Assembly (NCBI GenBank): GCA_031422295.1
Contig: JANOQM010000065.1
Location: forward strand, 1 to 63,360
Direction of reading: 5' to 3'
Length of the DNA stretch: 63,360 nucleotides
From: JANOMH01 sp031422295
GTDB taxonomy: Bacteria; Pseudomonadota; Alphaproteobacteria; Rhodobacterales; Rhodobacteraceae
Shown here: positions 33,025 through 41,544 of the stretch, in pieces
Layout of the letters: each line of letters opens with the position of its first letter
Position numbering within the stretch: position 1 is the first letter of the stretch
Position numbers and translations under genes: made by a program
The notes under the pieces: model-generated
Database searches by the model: none
Told to the model about the DNA's origin: nothing
The model's input: only the letters and a program-made list of their open reading frames with translations

Positions 33025-34239
33025 ATGGCCGTTTCCCCGCTTGCGCCCGCCTCTTTTCCACAGCTTCCGGTCATCGACGGCGTCCGTTTTGCCGCCGTCG
33101 CCGCTGGGGTGCGGTATCAGAACCGTACCGATGTGATGCTGGCAGAGCTTTCTGCTGGCAGCACTGTGGCGGGGGTCTTTACCCGCTCGGCCACGCGGTC
33201 AGCACCGGTGCTGGATTGTCAGGCCAAGAACGGTCTGGCATCCGGCGGCGGGGCGGCGTTTCTGGTCAATTCCGGGAATTCCAATGCCTTCACCGGGCAG
33301 GGCGGGGAACGGTCCGTCGCGGCCATTTGTGCCGCCGTAACTGCGGCCACCGGCATTGACACGGCGCGTGTATTTACCTCATCGACCGGAGTGATAGGCG
33401 AGCCGTTGCCGCATGAGCGGATCACAGCAAAGTTGGCTGACCTGAACGCGGCCCTGACACCTGATGCGCTCGAGGCTGCTGCGCGTGCCATCATGACCAC
33501 GGATACATTTCCCAAAGGGTCCGCTGCCGAGGTTGAAATCGGCGGCAAACCCGTCAAAATCGCCGGTATCGCCAAAGGTTCCGGCATGATCGCGCCCGAT
33601 ATGGCGACCATGCTGGTCTATCTCTTTACCGATGCCCGCATCGGGCATGCGGCCCTGCAAGCGCTGTTGACCCAAATCACCGACCGGACCTTTAACTGCA
33701 TCACCGTCGATAGCGATACATCCACATCAGACACTTTGCTGATGGGGGCGACCGGCGCGTCGGGTATTGATGTGACCGGCAATCCCGATTTTGCCGCTGC
33801 CTTGGAACGGGTCATGCTGGACCTCGCATTGCAAGTTGTGCGCGATGGCGAAGGCGCCACCAAATTTGTCGAGGTGCAGATTTCGGGGGCCGTATCGGAC
33901 GCTGATGCGCGCAAGGTTGGGCTATCCATCGCCAATTCGCCGCTCGTCAAGACCGCCATTGCGGGGCAAGACGCCAATTGGGGCCGGATTGTCATGGCTG
34001 TGGGCAAGTCCGGCGCGCAAGCCGACCGGGACAAGCTGTCGATCCGATTTGGCGATATTACCGTTGCCCGAAACGGCTGGCGCGACCCGGATTATTCCGA
34101 AACCGCCACCAGCGATTACATGAAACAGCAGGATCTGATCATCGGGGTCGATCTGGGGATTGGTTCCGGCGCGGCCACTGTCTGGACCTGCGACCTGACC
34201 CATGGCTATATCGATATCAACGCCGACTACCGGTCTTGA
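33025..34239 (+). CDS. argJ: Bifunctional ornithine acetyltransferase / N-acetylglutamate synthase
   Basis: Arginine biosynthesis: transfers acetyl from N-acetylornithine to glutamate and, in bifunctional forms, makes N-acetylglutamate from acetyl-CoA. 404 residues. The autocleavage site is seen at the nucleophile Thr195 in MIAPDMATMLVYL, preceded by the KGSGMIAPD motif. NCITVDSDTSTSDT and the C-terminal AAVWTCDLTHGYI-type end are typical. Begins one base after the PPIase stop. Its stop overlaps the TTG start of the following Nudix gene. Confidence 0.95.
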   Translation: MAVSPLAPASFPQLPVIDGVRFAAVAAGVRYQNRTDVMLAELSAGSTVAGVFTRSATRSAPVLDCQAKNGLASGGGAAFLVNSGNSNAFTGQGGERSVAAICAAVTAATGIDTARVFTSSTGVIGEPLPHERITAKLADLNAALTPDALEAAARAIMTTDTFPKGSAAEVEIGGKPVKIAGIAKGSGMIAPDMATMLVYLFTDARIGHAALQALLTQITDRTFNCITVDSDTSTSDTLLMGATGASGIDVTGNPDFAAALERVMLDLALQVVRDGEGATKFVEVQISGAVSDADARKVGLSIANSPLVKTAIAGQDANWGRIVMAVGKSGAQADRDKLSIRFGDITVARNGWRDPDYSETATSDYMKQQDLIIGVDLGIGSGAATVWTCDLTHGYIDINADYRS

Positions 34240-34634
34240 AGCTACTTCTGGTCTCGGCAGTTGCCCTGATTGACGTCGATGGGCGCGTGCTGCTGGCCCA
34301 ACGCCCCGAAGGTAAGTCATTGGCAGGCCTGTGGGAATTTCCGGGTGGCAAGGTCGAACCAGGCGAAACGCCCGAGGCTGCGCTGATCCGGGAACTGCAC
34401 GAGGAGCTGGGTATCGACACGTGGGCTTCCTGCCTTGCCCCGCTGACATTCGCCAGCCACAGCTATCCCGATTTTCACCTGTTGATGCCACTATTTGCCT
34501 GCAGGCGCTGGAACGGCACACCGCAAGGGCGCGAGGGGCAAATGCTGAAATGGGTGCGCGCCGCAGACTTGCGCGACTACCCCATGCCGCCTGCAGACAT
34601 CCCTCTGATCCCGATCTTGCGCGACTGGCTTTGA
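34236..34634 (+). CDS. mutT: MutT-type Nudix hydrolase (8-oxo-dGTP diphosphatase)
   Basis: Likely sanitises oxidised guanine nucleotides, preventing A:T to C:G mutations. 132 residues, the usual MutT length. The Nudix box runs from GGKVEPGETPEAALIREL to HEELGI, with all catalytic glutamates. LLLVSAVALIDVDGRVLLAQRP and SLAGLWEFPGGK are MutT-like. I chose the TTG at 34236, which overlaps the argJ stop by four bases (TTGA); no ATG or GTG gives a full domain. Translation is probably coupled to argJ, which can explain the weak start codon. Confidence 0.88.
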   Translation: MKLLLVSAVALIDVDGRVLLAQRPEGKSLAGLWEFPGGKVEPGETPEAALIRELHEELGIDTWASCLAPLTFASHSYPDFHLLMPLFACRRWNGTPQGREGQMLKWVRAADLRDYPMPPADIPLIPILRDWL

Positions 34635-34732
34635 CACTTTTTCAAATATGTCAAAAATATGTCGATTTTTAAGGTGTTGTTTACAAAATTTAGGCTAAGT
34701 TAAAAAAATCAGTCTTTGGGGAGAGATTTGAG
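34631..34732 (+). promoter_or_regulatory. AT-rich promoter region of the 44-residue gene
   Basis: A markedly AT-rich stretch in GC-rich surroundings. TTGACA at 34631-34636 is a consensus -35 overlapping the mutT stop, but no matching -10 is convincing. AAATATGTC occurs twice, at 34644-34652 and 34655-34663, an 11-base period that puts both copies on the same face of the helix. A GGGGAGAG ribosome-binding site precedes the small gene. Confidence 0.45.
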
Positions 34733-34867
34733 ATGCTTAGAACAATCATCTTGGGAAGTTGTGTTTCGGTGCAGGGCCTGTTGGTCAAAAAACTAGACAA
34801 TGGCAAAATCGTGATTCGCGTCGGTGAGCGGATTTACGAAGGCATGCCGGTCGCCAAAACAGCCTGA
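34733..34867 (+). CDS. Small protein of 44 residues, unknown function
   Basis: The frame starts at an ATG with a strong GGGGAGAG site 8 bases upstream and ends in TGA, just before a perfect bidirectional terminator. The product has a hydrophobic N-terminus (MLRTIILGSCVSVQGLLV) and a beta-like remainder (NGKIVIRVGERIYEGMPV). It has no clear membrane segment and one cysteine. Its own AT-rich promoter region, ribosome-binding site and terminator make it a self-contained gene. I recall similar short proteins near infB in relatives but cannot confirm this here. Function unknown. Confidence 0.7.
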   Translation: MLRTIILGSCVSVQGLLVKKLDNGKIVIRVGERIYEGMPVAKTA

Positions 34868-34884
34868 AATGGTCGTTAGAATGC

Positions 34885-34914
34885 AAAAAAGGGATGGCAT
34901 GCCATCCCTTTTCG
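34885..34914. terminator. Bidirectional intrinsic terminator between the small gene and infB
   Basis: GGGATGGCATGCCATCCC at 34891-34908 is a perfect palindrome, extended by AA/TT on both sides. Four or more T residues follow on the plus strand and six on the minus strand. It terminates the 44-residue gene rightward and the rimP-nusA-infB operon leftward. Confidence 0.88.
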
Positions 34915-34932
34915 CTTGTCTGAAAGCCACGC

Positions 34933-37434
34933 TTACAGTGACCGCTCGACCGTCTCGCGCTCGAATATCTCGATGACATCGCCGGGGCGGATATCGTCAT
35001 AATTCTCGAACGCCATGCCGCATTCCTGACCCGAGATAACTTCCGCCACCTCGTCCTTGAACCGCTTGAGCGTTTTGAGCGTGCCTTCGTGGACCACGAC
35101 ATCCTGCCGCAGCAACCGCACCCCGGCGGACCGGCGCGCAACGCCTTCGGTGACCAGACAACCCGCAACCTTGCCGATGTTGGACACTTTGAACACTTCT
35201 TTGATCGACGCATAGCCGATGAACTTTTCGCGAATCTCGGCCTTCAACAACCCGCTCGCCGCCGCCTTCACATCGTCAACCAGATCGTAGATCACCGAAT
35301 AATAGCGGATTTCCACGCCCTTTTGGTTCGCCGTGGTCCGGGCAGACGCATTGGCCCGCACGTTGAACCCGATCACCGGCGCACCGGAGGCTTCGGCCAG
35401 ACCGATATCGGATTCGGTAATCGCGCCCACGCCGTAATGCAGCACGCGCACGCGGACTTCCTCGTTGCCGATCTTTTCCATCGCCTGCACGATAGCCTCG
35501 GCAGAACCCTGCACGTCGGCCTTGACCACAATCGGCAACTCGCTGACGGTCTTGTTGGCCTTGGCATTGGCCATCAGCTGTTCCAGCGTCGTCGCAGCAC
35601 CAGCCGCTGCACGTTTATCTTTGGCGGCTTTCTCGCGGTAAGTCGCAATTTCCCGCGCCTGCGCTTCGGTTTCCACCACGTTTAAAACGTCACCAGCCTG
35701 CGGTGTGCCGTTCAGGCCCAGCACCTCGACCGGCACTGACGGGCCAGCCTCGGAAATCCGGTCACCCTTGTCGTCGATCAGCGCACGCACCTTGCCCCAT
35801 TGTTCGCCGACCACAAATATATCGCCCTGACGCAGTGTTCCATTTCGGACCAGAACCGTGGCCACCGGGCCGCGACCCACATCTAACTGCGCCTCGATCA
35901 CCGCACCCACAGCCGCCCGGTTCGGGTTGGCCTTCAGGTCCAGCAGTTCGGCCTGCAATGCTATGTTTTCCAGCAGAATATCAAGCCCCTGCCCGGTCAA
36001 CGCTGACACTTCCACATCCAGCGTCTCGCCCGACATTTTCTCAACAATCACCGAATGCTGCAGCAGATCGGTGCGCACCTTGTTGGGGTTCGCATCGTAT
36101 TTGTCGATCTTGTTGATCGCCACAATCATCGGCACATTGGCAGCCTTGGCGTGATTGATCGCCTCGACCGTCTGCGGCATCACCGCATCGTCGGCGGCCA
36201 CCACCAGCACGACAATATCGGTTACATTCGCCCCACGGGCGCGCATTGACGTAAACGCCGCGTGGCCGGGAGTATCCAGGAAGGTCAGCATCGACCCATT
36301 GGCGGTCTTCACCTGATAGGCACCGATATGCTGGGTGATCCCACCAGCCTCGCCCGCCACAACCTTGGTCTTGCGGATCGCATCGAGCAACGACGTTTTG
36401 CCGTGGTCAACGTGACCCATGATCGTGATGATCGGCGGGCGGGTCATCAGATCAGTGTCAAGGTCGGTGACGACATCAATCACGTCTTCCACATCAGCAT
36501 CCGACACACGGACCACCTTGTGGCCGAACTCTTCGATAATCAATTCGGCGGTATCGGCATCAATTGACTGGTTTTGCGTCGCCATAATGCCGTTTTTCAT
36601 CAGCATTTTCACAACGTCAGACACCCGTTCGGCCATGCGGTTGGCCAGTTCGCTGACCACGATCGCTTCGGGCAATTGCACGTCGCGCACGACTTTTTCG
36701 CGCTCTTGCATGATGCCCATCGCCTTTTGGCGGGCACGGTCCTGCTTGCGCTTCATCGCGGCCATCGACCGGACGCGGGCGCCCTCGCCGCCAGTCAACG
36801 CCTCGTTCAGGGTCAACTTGCCGGCGCGACGGATATCATCCTGCGGGGTCGGCTTGGCCTTGACCACTTTGTCACGGGCGTCTTTTTCGCGGTTCGGGTT
36901 GCGCGGGGCGGACAGGGGACGGGGTCCACCACGTTCCTCTTCAACCGGAGCGGCAGCAGCGGCCACTGCCGCAGGTGAACGGCGCACGGGTGCCGGTTCA
37001 GCGGCCTTGGCAGCAAGGGCCGCCACGCGCTTTTCTTCTTCGGCCTTTTCACGGGCTGCGTCACTGCGCTCTTTTTCTTCGCGCTCTTTGGCCTCCATCT
37101 CGGCCCGACGCAGTTCACGCTCCTCAGCGCGGGCCTGGTCCTCGGCGGCACGCTTGGCGGCATCCTCGGCCTCGCGGACGCGGGACATTGCCAACGCCTT
37201 CATCCGGCGTTCAAGTTCCACATCCGAAATGCCCGCTGGCCGCTTGGAAGGATCACCCCCCGTTGCCAGACCACCTGTCGCTGCCGCCGGGCCAGGCTTG
37301 GCCACGACCACAACGCGCTTGCGCTTGGTTTCCACTACGACACTCTTGGTGCGGCCATGGCTAAAGCTTTGCTTTACGCTGCCAGGGCGGGAGCTTTGCA
37401 ACCCAAGAGGTTTTTTGCCGTCGCTATCGTTCAT
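34933..37434 (-). CDS. infB: Translation initiation factor IF-2
   Basis: GTPase that brings initiator tRNA to the 30S subunit. 833 residues. The N-terminal third is charged and coiled-coil-like (rich in E, K, R and A, about 60-170), which is usual for long IF-2 forms. The GTPase domain begins near residue 340 with GHVDHGKTS, followed by DTPGHAAF and NKIDKYD. C-terminal domains end at EIFERETVERSL. I chose the ATG at 37434, which shares bases with the upstream ylxR stop (TGATG); longer frames run into ylxR. Last gene of the rimP-nusA-ylxR-infB operon. Confidence 0.96.
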   Translation of the reverse strand: MNDSDGKKPLGLQSSRPGSVKQSFSHGRTKSVVVETKRKRVVVVAKPGPAAATGGLATGGDPSKRPAGISDVELERRMKALAMSRVREAEDAAKRAAEDQARAEERELRRAEMEAKEREEKERSDAAREKAEEEKRVAALAAKAAEPAPVRRSPAAVAAAAAPVEEERGGPRPLSAPRNPNREKDARDKVVKAKPTPQDDIRRAGKLTLNEALTGGEGARVRSMAAMKRKQDRARQKAMGIMQEREKVVRDVQLPEAIVVSELANRMAERVSDVVKMLMKNGIMATQNQSIDADTAELIIEEFGHKVVRVSDADVEDVIDVVTDLDTDLMTRPPIITIMGHVDHGKTSLLDAIRKTKVVAGEAGGITQHIGAYQVKTANGSMLTFLDTPGHAAFTSMRARGANVTDIVVLVVAADDAVMPQTVEAINHAKAANVPMIVAINKIDKYDANPNKVRTDLLQHSVIVEKMSGETLDVEVSALTGQGLDILLENIALQAELLDLKANPNRAAVGAVIEAQLDVGRGPVATVLVRNGTLRQGDIFVVGEQWGKVRALIDDKGDRISEAGPSVPVEVLGLNGTPQAGDVLNVVETEAQAREIATYREKAAKDKRAAAGAATTLEQLMANAKANKTVSELPIVVKADVQGSAEAIVQAMEKIGNEEVRVRVLHYGVGAITESDIGLAEASGAPVIGFNVRANASARTTANQKGVEIRYYSVIYDLVDDVKAAASGLLKAEIREKFIGYASIKEVFKVSNIGKVAGCLVTEGVARRSAGVRLLRQDVVVHEGTLKTLKRFKDEVAEVISGQECGMAFENYDDIRPGDVIEIFERETVERSL

Positions 37435-38072
37435 CAAACTTCTGTATCCTTCTGGGCGATCACCTGATCGCCACCATTCTCGCGCAAACCGCGCAGCTTT
37501 GCGGCTTCCTCTACAACACGGTCGCTGAGTCTGCCAGACGCGAGCGCGCCATGTATCACACTTTGCCTGCCGAATGCCAAACCCAATTCCTGCGCTGTTA
37601 AACAGCCATAATATCTGGCCCCAGTCGGGGTCCACAGCTTGGTTTTTCCGCGTTCCGACCCGTCGCTGGCCTGCAATAGCACCCGAACCTCGTCATTGGC
37701 CAGCCAGCCTTTAACCTTTTCAAACCCGGCCACGGCCAAGCCTGCTTTGCGGGTAAGCGCTATCAGGTCAACGACCCTGCGGGCAAGCTGACGCTCAACC
37801 TCGTCGACCAGTCCTTCGGGGATGGTCACAGCCCGTTTGGCAGCCCGGGCAAATTGCCCCTTCTTGGCCAGCTCCAGAATGGCGCGGCTGGCCGTCACCC
37901 AGATGCCGCGCCCCGGCAGTTTGCCCAGAATATCAGGGACAATCTGCCCTTCGGGACCAACGACAAACCGAATCAGCCCAGCCTTGGGCTGCACGTCCCC
38001 CGTAACGATACACCGGCGTTCGGGCCCGTGATCGTGGTCTTGTGTGTCGCTCTCATGATCCGCTTTGGCCAT
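37434..38072 (-). CDS. ylxR: YlxR-family RNA-binding protein
   Basis: 212 residues, with an N-terminal YlxR (DUF448) domain of about 90 residues (ERRCIVTGDVQPKAGLIRFV and LPGRGIWVTASR) fused to a C-terminal L7Ae-like RNA-binding domain (LIALTRKAGLAVAGFEKV and RYYGCLTAQELGLAFGR). The two-domain form is normal in alphaproteobacteria. YlxR proteins act in transcription or RNA metabolism, with details still debated. It lies between nusA (18 bases upstream) and infB (stop/start overlap), the conserved location. Confidence 0.9.
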   Translation of the reverse strand: MAKADHESDTQDHDHGPERRCIVTGDVQPKAGLIRFVVGPEGQIVPDILGKLPGRGIWVTASRAILELAKKGQFARAAKRAVTIPEGLVDEVERQLARRVVDLIALTRKAGLAVAGFEKVKGWLANDEVRVLLQASDGSERGKTKLWTPTGARYYGCLTAQELGLAFGRQSVIHGALASGRLSDRVVEEAAKLRGLRENGGDQVIAQKDTEV

Positions 38073-38090
38073 GGGTCAGGTGCCAGAGGT

Positions 38091-39695
38091 TCACACCTCC
38101 GCCTCCTCATCTGTATCGGCAGAGGCGCCCGCCAATTCGTCCGGGTCAACCCAGCCCAACATTACCCGGGCGGTCATGACCAAAGTTTGTGCTTCTTCCA
38201 GTGACACATCGAACTTTTCTAACACGCCTTCGTCCTTGACCCGCTCGCCCTTAACGGTGGTCCAGCCACCGGCCAGTTCCCAGTCCGCACAAGTGGCGAA
38301 ATCTTCCAGCGTTTTTACATCGTCCAGCGCCAGGGCTTCGATCATCTGCGGGGTCAGGCCGGGGAACGTGACCAGACTATCCTCGACACCCAGTTCGCGG
38401 GCATGGGCAAGGGCGCGCTTGTTTTCAGCCTCAAGGTTATCCCGGGCCCGGGCCTGCAGTTCGGCCGCAGTGCTTTCGTCCAGCCCTTCGATCACCATCA
38501 GTTCATCAAGGTCAACATAGGCCACCTCTTCCAGATTGGTGAAGCCTTCGGATACCAGCAATTGTGCGAAAGTCTCGTCCAGATCCAGTGCATCCATGAA
38601 CAGCTTGGTGCGGGATTCGAACTCGGACTGGCGGCGCTTGCTTTCTTCTTCCTCGGTCATGATGTCGATGTTCAGACCGGTCAGCATCGACGCCAGCCGC
38701 ACGTTCTGGCCCCGGCGACCAATCGCCAGCGACAATTGCTCCTCAGGCACCACAACAGTAATCCGCTCGGCGTCTTCGTCCAACACCACTTTGGTCACTT
38801 CGGCAGGCTGCAGCGCGTTCACCAGGAAGGTCGGGATATCCTCGTTCCACGGAATGATGTCGATCTTTTCGCCCTGTAATTCGGCGACAACGGCCTGCAC
38901 CCGGCTGCCGCGCATACCGACGCAGGCACCGACGGGGTCAATGCTGCTGTCATAGGACACCACGGCGATTTTCGCGCGGGAACCCGGATCGCGGGCCACG
39001 GCCTTGATCTCGATAATGCCGTCGTAAATCTCGGGCACTTCCATCTTGAACAGCTCGGCCATGAACTCGGGTGCTGTCCGGCTCAGGAAAATCTGGGGCC
39101 CGCGCTGTTCCCGGCGAACCTCTTTGATATAGCAACGAATCCGGTCGCCGGGGCGATAGGCCTCGCGCCCGATCTTTTCATTGCGGCGCAGGATTGCCTC
39201 GCCGGACCCCACATCGACAATGACATTGCCATATTCTTCACGCTTGACCAGCGCGTTGATGATCGTGCCGGCGCGGTCTTTGAACTCTTCATATTGCCGG
39301 TCACGCTCGGCTTCGCGGACCTTTTGCAGGATCACCTGCTTGGCCGATTGCGCGGCAATGCGGCCCAGTTCGACGGGGGGCACTTCCTCAACGAACATCT
39401 GGCCCACTTCGGGCGCGTCCATATAGACTTTGGCCTGCGCCACAGTCATCTGCGCCTGATAATTCTCGACCAGATCATCCTCGACCACGGTCCTGACGCG
39501 GGTAAACGACGCGCGGCCAGTCTTGCGGTCAATCTTGACCCTGATATCCATTTCCGCGCCATACCGGGACTTCGCCGCACGGGCGAGCGATTCTTCCATT
39601 GCCTCGATCACCAGTCCGGGTTCGATCATCTTTTCGCGGGCAACCGCCTCAGCGGTTTGCAACAGCTCAAGCTGGTTGGCGGATGTAATGGCCAT
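38091..39695 (-). CDS. nusA: Transcription termination/antitermination protein NusA
   Basis: RNA polymerase-associated factor for pausing, termination and antitermination. 534 residues: an N-terminal polymerase-binding domain (about 1-130), an S1 domain (about 135-200; IRCYIKEVRREQRGPQIFLSR split by the motif), two KH domains (about 230-340; VGACVGMRGSRVQAVVAEL, SLAIGRRGQNVRLA), then two C-terminal acidic repeats (about 360-500). The ATG overlaps the rimP stop (TAATG). Second gene of the operon. Confidence 0.95.
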   Translation of the reverse strand: MAITSANQLELLQTAEAVAREKMIEPGLVIEAMEESLARAAKSRYGAEMDIRVKIDRKTGRASFTRVRTVVEDDLVENYQAQMTVAQAKVYMDAPEVGQMFVEEVPPVELGRIAAQSAKQVILQKVREAERDRQYEEFKDRAGTIINALVKREEYGNVIVDVGSGEAILRRNEKIGREAYRPGDRIRCYIKEVRREQRGPQIFLSRTAPEFMAELFKMEVPEIYDGIIEIKAVARDPGSRAKIAVVSYDSSIDPVGACVGMRGSRVQAVVAELQGEKIDIIPWNEDIPTFLVNALQPAEVTKVVLDEDAERITVVVPEEQLSLAIGRRGQNVRLASMLTGLNIDIMTEEEESKRRQSEFESRTKLFMDALDLDETFAQLLVSEGFTNLEEVAYVDLDELMVIEGLDESTAAELQARARDNLEAENKRALAHARELGVEDSLVTFPGLTPQMIEALALDDVKTLEDFATCADWELAGGWTTVKGERVKDEGVLEKFDVSLEEAQTLVMTARVMLGWVDPDELAGASADTDEEAEV

Positions 39696-40330
39696 TAGTG
39701 TATCTCCCCTTTGGGCGGTTTTTCTTGGTGGTCGCGAGTCGTTGCACGCTCGGTGCCATCATCATCTTCACCATCAATGATCGTCTGCACTTCGTCGAAC
39801 TGCGCCTCGTCGATCTGGCCTGCATCCTTGCGGCCGCGCAACACGTTGCGGATCAACTCATCCGTCAGCACCAGTTTGGCATCGCTCAACCATTCGAACT
39901 TTAGCCCGATGGTGCCCTCTTCAATCTCGATCAACACCTCTTCGCCCTCAGTCCCGGCCAGCGGGCCCTTGAACCGGCGGCGACCATCGATCAGGTTTTC
40001 GGTCTCGATCTTGGCCTCGAACCCGATCCACTGATCGAAATCCTTGAGCCGGGTCAGCGGGCGGTCAATGCCAGGGCTGGATACTTCGAGTGTATAATTA
40101 TCGGCAATCGGATCTTCGACATCCAGCACCGCACTGATCGCGGTGGATATCGCGCCGCATTCATCCACCTCAATCGTGCCGTCGGGCCGCTGTGCCATGA
40201 TCTGCAAGGTGCTTTCCTTGCCGGTCATCAGCCGAACGCGCACAAGTTCAAAGCCCATGTCTTGGATGACAGGGCCGATGATCTCGGCGATCCGGCGGTC
40301 CATCGCCGCTTTGGCAATCAGGTCTGACAC
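39695..40330 (-). CDS. rimP: Ribosome maturation factor RimP
   Basis: Assists assembly of the 30S subunit. 211 residues: an N-terminal alpha-beta domain (GFELVRVRLMTG), the conserved LEVSSPGIDRPL near residue 100, and a C-terminal SH3-like domain. An acidic tail of about 40 residues (DGEDDDGTERATT) extends beyond the core. It starts with GTG at 40330, preceded by AGGTGAG. First gene of the operon; its leader contains a strong intrinsic terminator. Confidence 0.92.
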   Translation of the reverse strand: MSDLIAKAAMDRRIAEIIGPVIQDMGFELVRVRLMTGKESTLQIMAQRPDGTIEVDECGAISTAISAVLDVEDPIADNYTLEVSSPGIDRPLTRLKDFDQWIGFEAKIETENLIDGRRRFKGPLAGTEGEEVLIEIEEGTIGLKFEWLSDAKLVLTDELIRNVLRGRKDAGQIDEAQFDEVQTIIDGEDDDGTERATTRDHQEKPPKGEIH

Positions 40331-40359
40331 GTACTCACCTCGGCTTAACGTTTGGGCAC

Positions 40360-40383
40360 AAAAAAACGGGCGCGCGGCCCGTT
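40360..40383 (-). terminator. Intrinsic terminator in the leader of the rimP-nusA-infB operon
   Basis: Read leftward, AACGGGC (40383-40377) pairs with GCCCGTT (40371-40365) around a 5-base loop, and seven T residues follow. It ends only about 30 bases before the rimP GTG, with no space for a promoter between. It may end transcripts from the prolyl aminopeptidase gene, or act as an attenuator of the operon. Confidence 0.8.
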
Positions 40384-40495
40384 GCTCTTTCCCGGTGGAA
40401 CCTTGGGGGTGGAAGCCAAGACGCCGCTATTGATCAGGGGTATACGGGACGAACCCTGAGTCTGCAAGGGGCATCACTTTGGTTTTCGGAGTTGT

Positions 40496-41491
40496 CTAAA
40501 TACCTCCGCCGGAGGCTCCTGCATCAGTGGCAAGCCCATCCATCGCCCGCACAAGTTCCGCACTGATCCCCGGTTCCGACAGGGCGTGCCCCGCCCGCGC
40601 CACCATCGTCAACCGCGCCTTTGGCCATAGCCCCGCTAACCGATAGGCCGCAGCCGGGGGGCAGATCATGTCATAGCGGCCCTGAACGATCACACCGGGA
40701 ATATGCGCGATCCGGTCCATCCGGGACAATATCTGCTGATCGGCGGACAGGAACCCATTGTTCACGAAATAATGGTTTTCCAGCCGGGCAAAAGCGCGGG
40801 AATAATCCGACGGGCTGTCACCCGATGCGCCATCATTGTCGATGCTGGCCAGCGCATTTTCCCATGACGCCCAGGCGCGGGCAAAGCGGCCCTCGGTCAC
40901 CATATCGCCGGAAAACAGGCGGCGGTGATAGGCGGCGATCAAATCACTACGTTCGGCCTCGGGGATCAGTCCGACAAAATTCACCCACAAGTCAGGCCAG
41001 AACTGGCCGGCACCGCCGCCATAAAACCAGTCCAACTCGGGCTGCGTCATCAGGAACACGCCGCGCAAGATCAGCGCCCGCACCCGGGTGGGATGTTCCT
41101 GCGCGTAGATCAACGCCAATGTTGCCCCCCAGCTGCCGCCGAAAACCATCCAGTCGTCAATTCCCAACACGGCCCGGATTACCTCGATATCCGCCACCAG
41201 ATGCCATGTGGTATTCGCCTCGACCGACGCATGCGGGCGGGACCGGCCACAGCCGCGCTGGTCAAACAGGATCACCCGGTAAACCGCTGGGTCGAAATAC
41301 CGGCGCATGGCCGGGCTACAGCCGCCGCCGGGGCCGCCATGCAGCACCACAACCGGGATCCCATCGGGCCGTCCGCATTGCTCAACATAAACCCGGTGCC
41401 CATCGCCCACATCCAGCATGCGCTGGTCAAAGGGATCGATGGGGGGGTACAGATGCGCCGCTGCGCGTTTATGACCCGAGACCTTGTCCAT
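40496..41491 (-). CDS. pip: Prolyl aminopeptidase (proline iminopeptidase)
   Basis: Removes N-terminal proline from peptides; alpha/beta-hydrolase of family S33. 331 residues. The oxyanion motif HGGPGGG, ILFDQRGCGRS, the nucleophile elbow GGSWGATLAL, the acid in GRYDMICP and the histidine in RAGHALSEPG are visible. I chose the ATG at 41491, which has an AGAGGAATT site; an upstream in-frame ATG would add 16 residues without support. Divergent from ubiG, with only 53 bases between starts. Confidence 0.92.
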   Translation of the reverse strand: MDKVSGHKRAAAHLYPPIDPFDQRMLDVGDGHRVYVEQCGRPDGIPVVVLHGGPGGGCSPAMRRYFDPAVYRVILFDQRGCGRSRPHASVEANTTWHLVADIEVIRAVLGIDDWMVFGGSWGATLALIYAQEHPTRVRALILRGVFLMTQPELDWFYGGGAGQFWPDLWVNFVGLIPEAERSDLIAAYHRRLFSGDMVTEGRFARAWASWENALASIDNDGASGDSPSDYSRAFARLENHYFVNNGFLSADQQILSRMDRIAHIPGVIVQGRYDMICPPAAAYRLAGLWPKARLTMVARAGHALSEPGISAELVRAMDGLATDAGASGGGI

Positions 41492-41544
41492 AATTCCTCT
41501 ATATAACGCCTCATCCGCCGCGACCATGCCAGAGGACATTCATT

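Noticed and set aside
36419..37528. A serine/arginine-rich open frame antisense to infB
   Set aside because: Low-complexity complement of the charged IF-2 N-terminal region, with no start context.
40384..40495. tRNA gene upstream of rimP, as with metY in E. coli
   Set aside because: A GGTTCG is present on the minus strand, but the T-loop lacks the conserved A, and no acceptor or anticodon stems can be paired.
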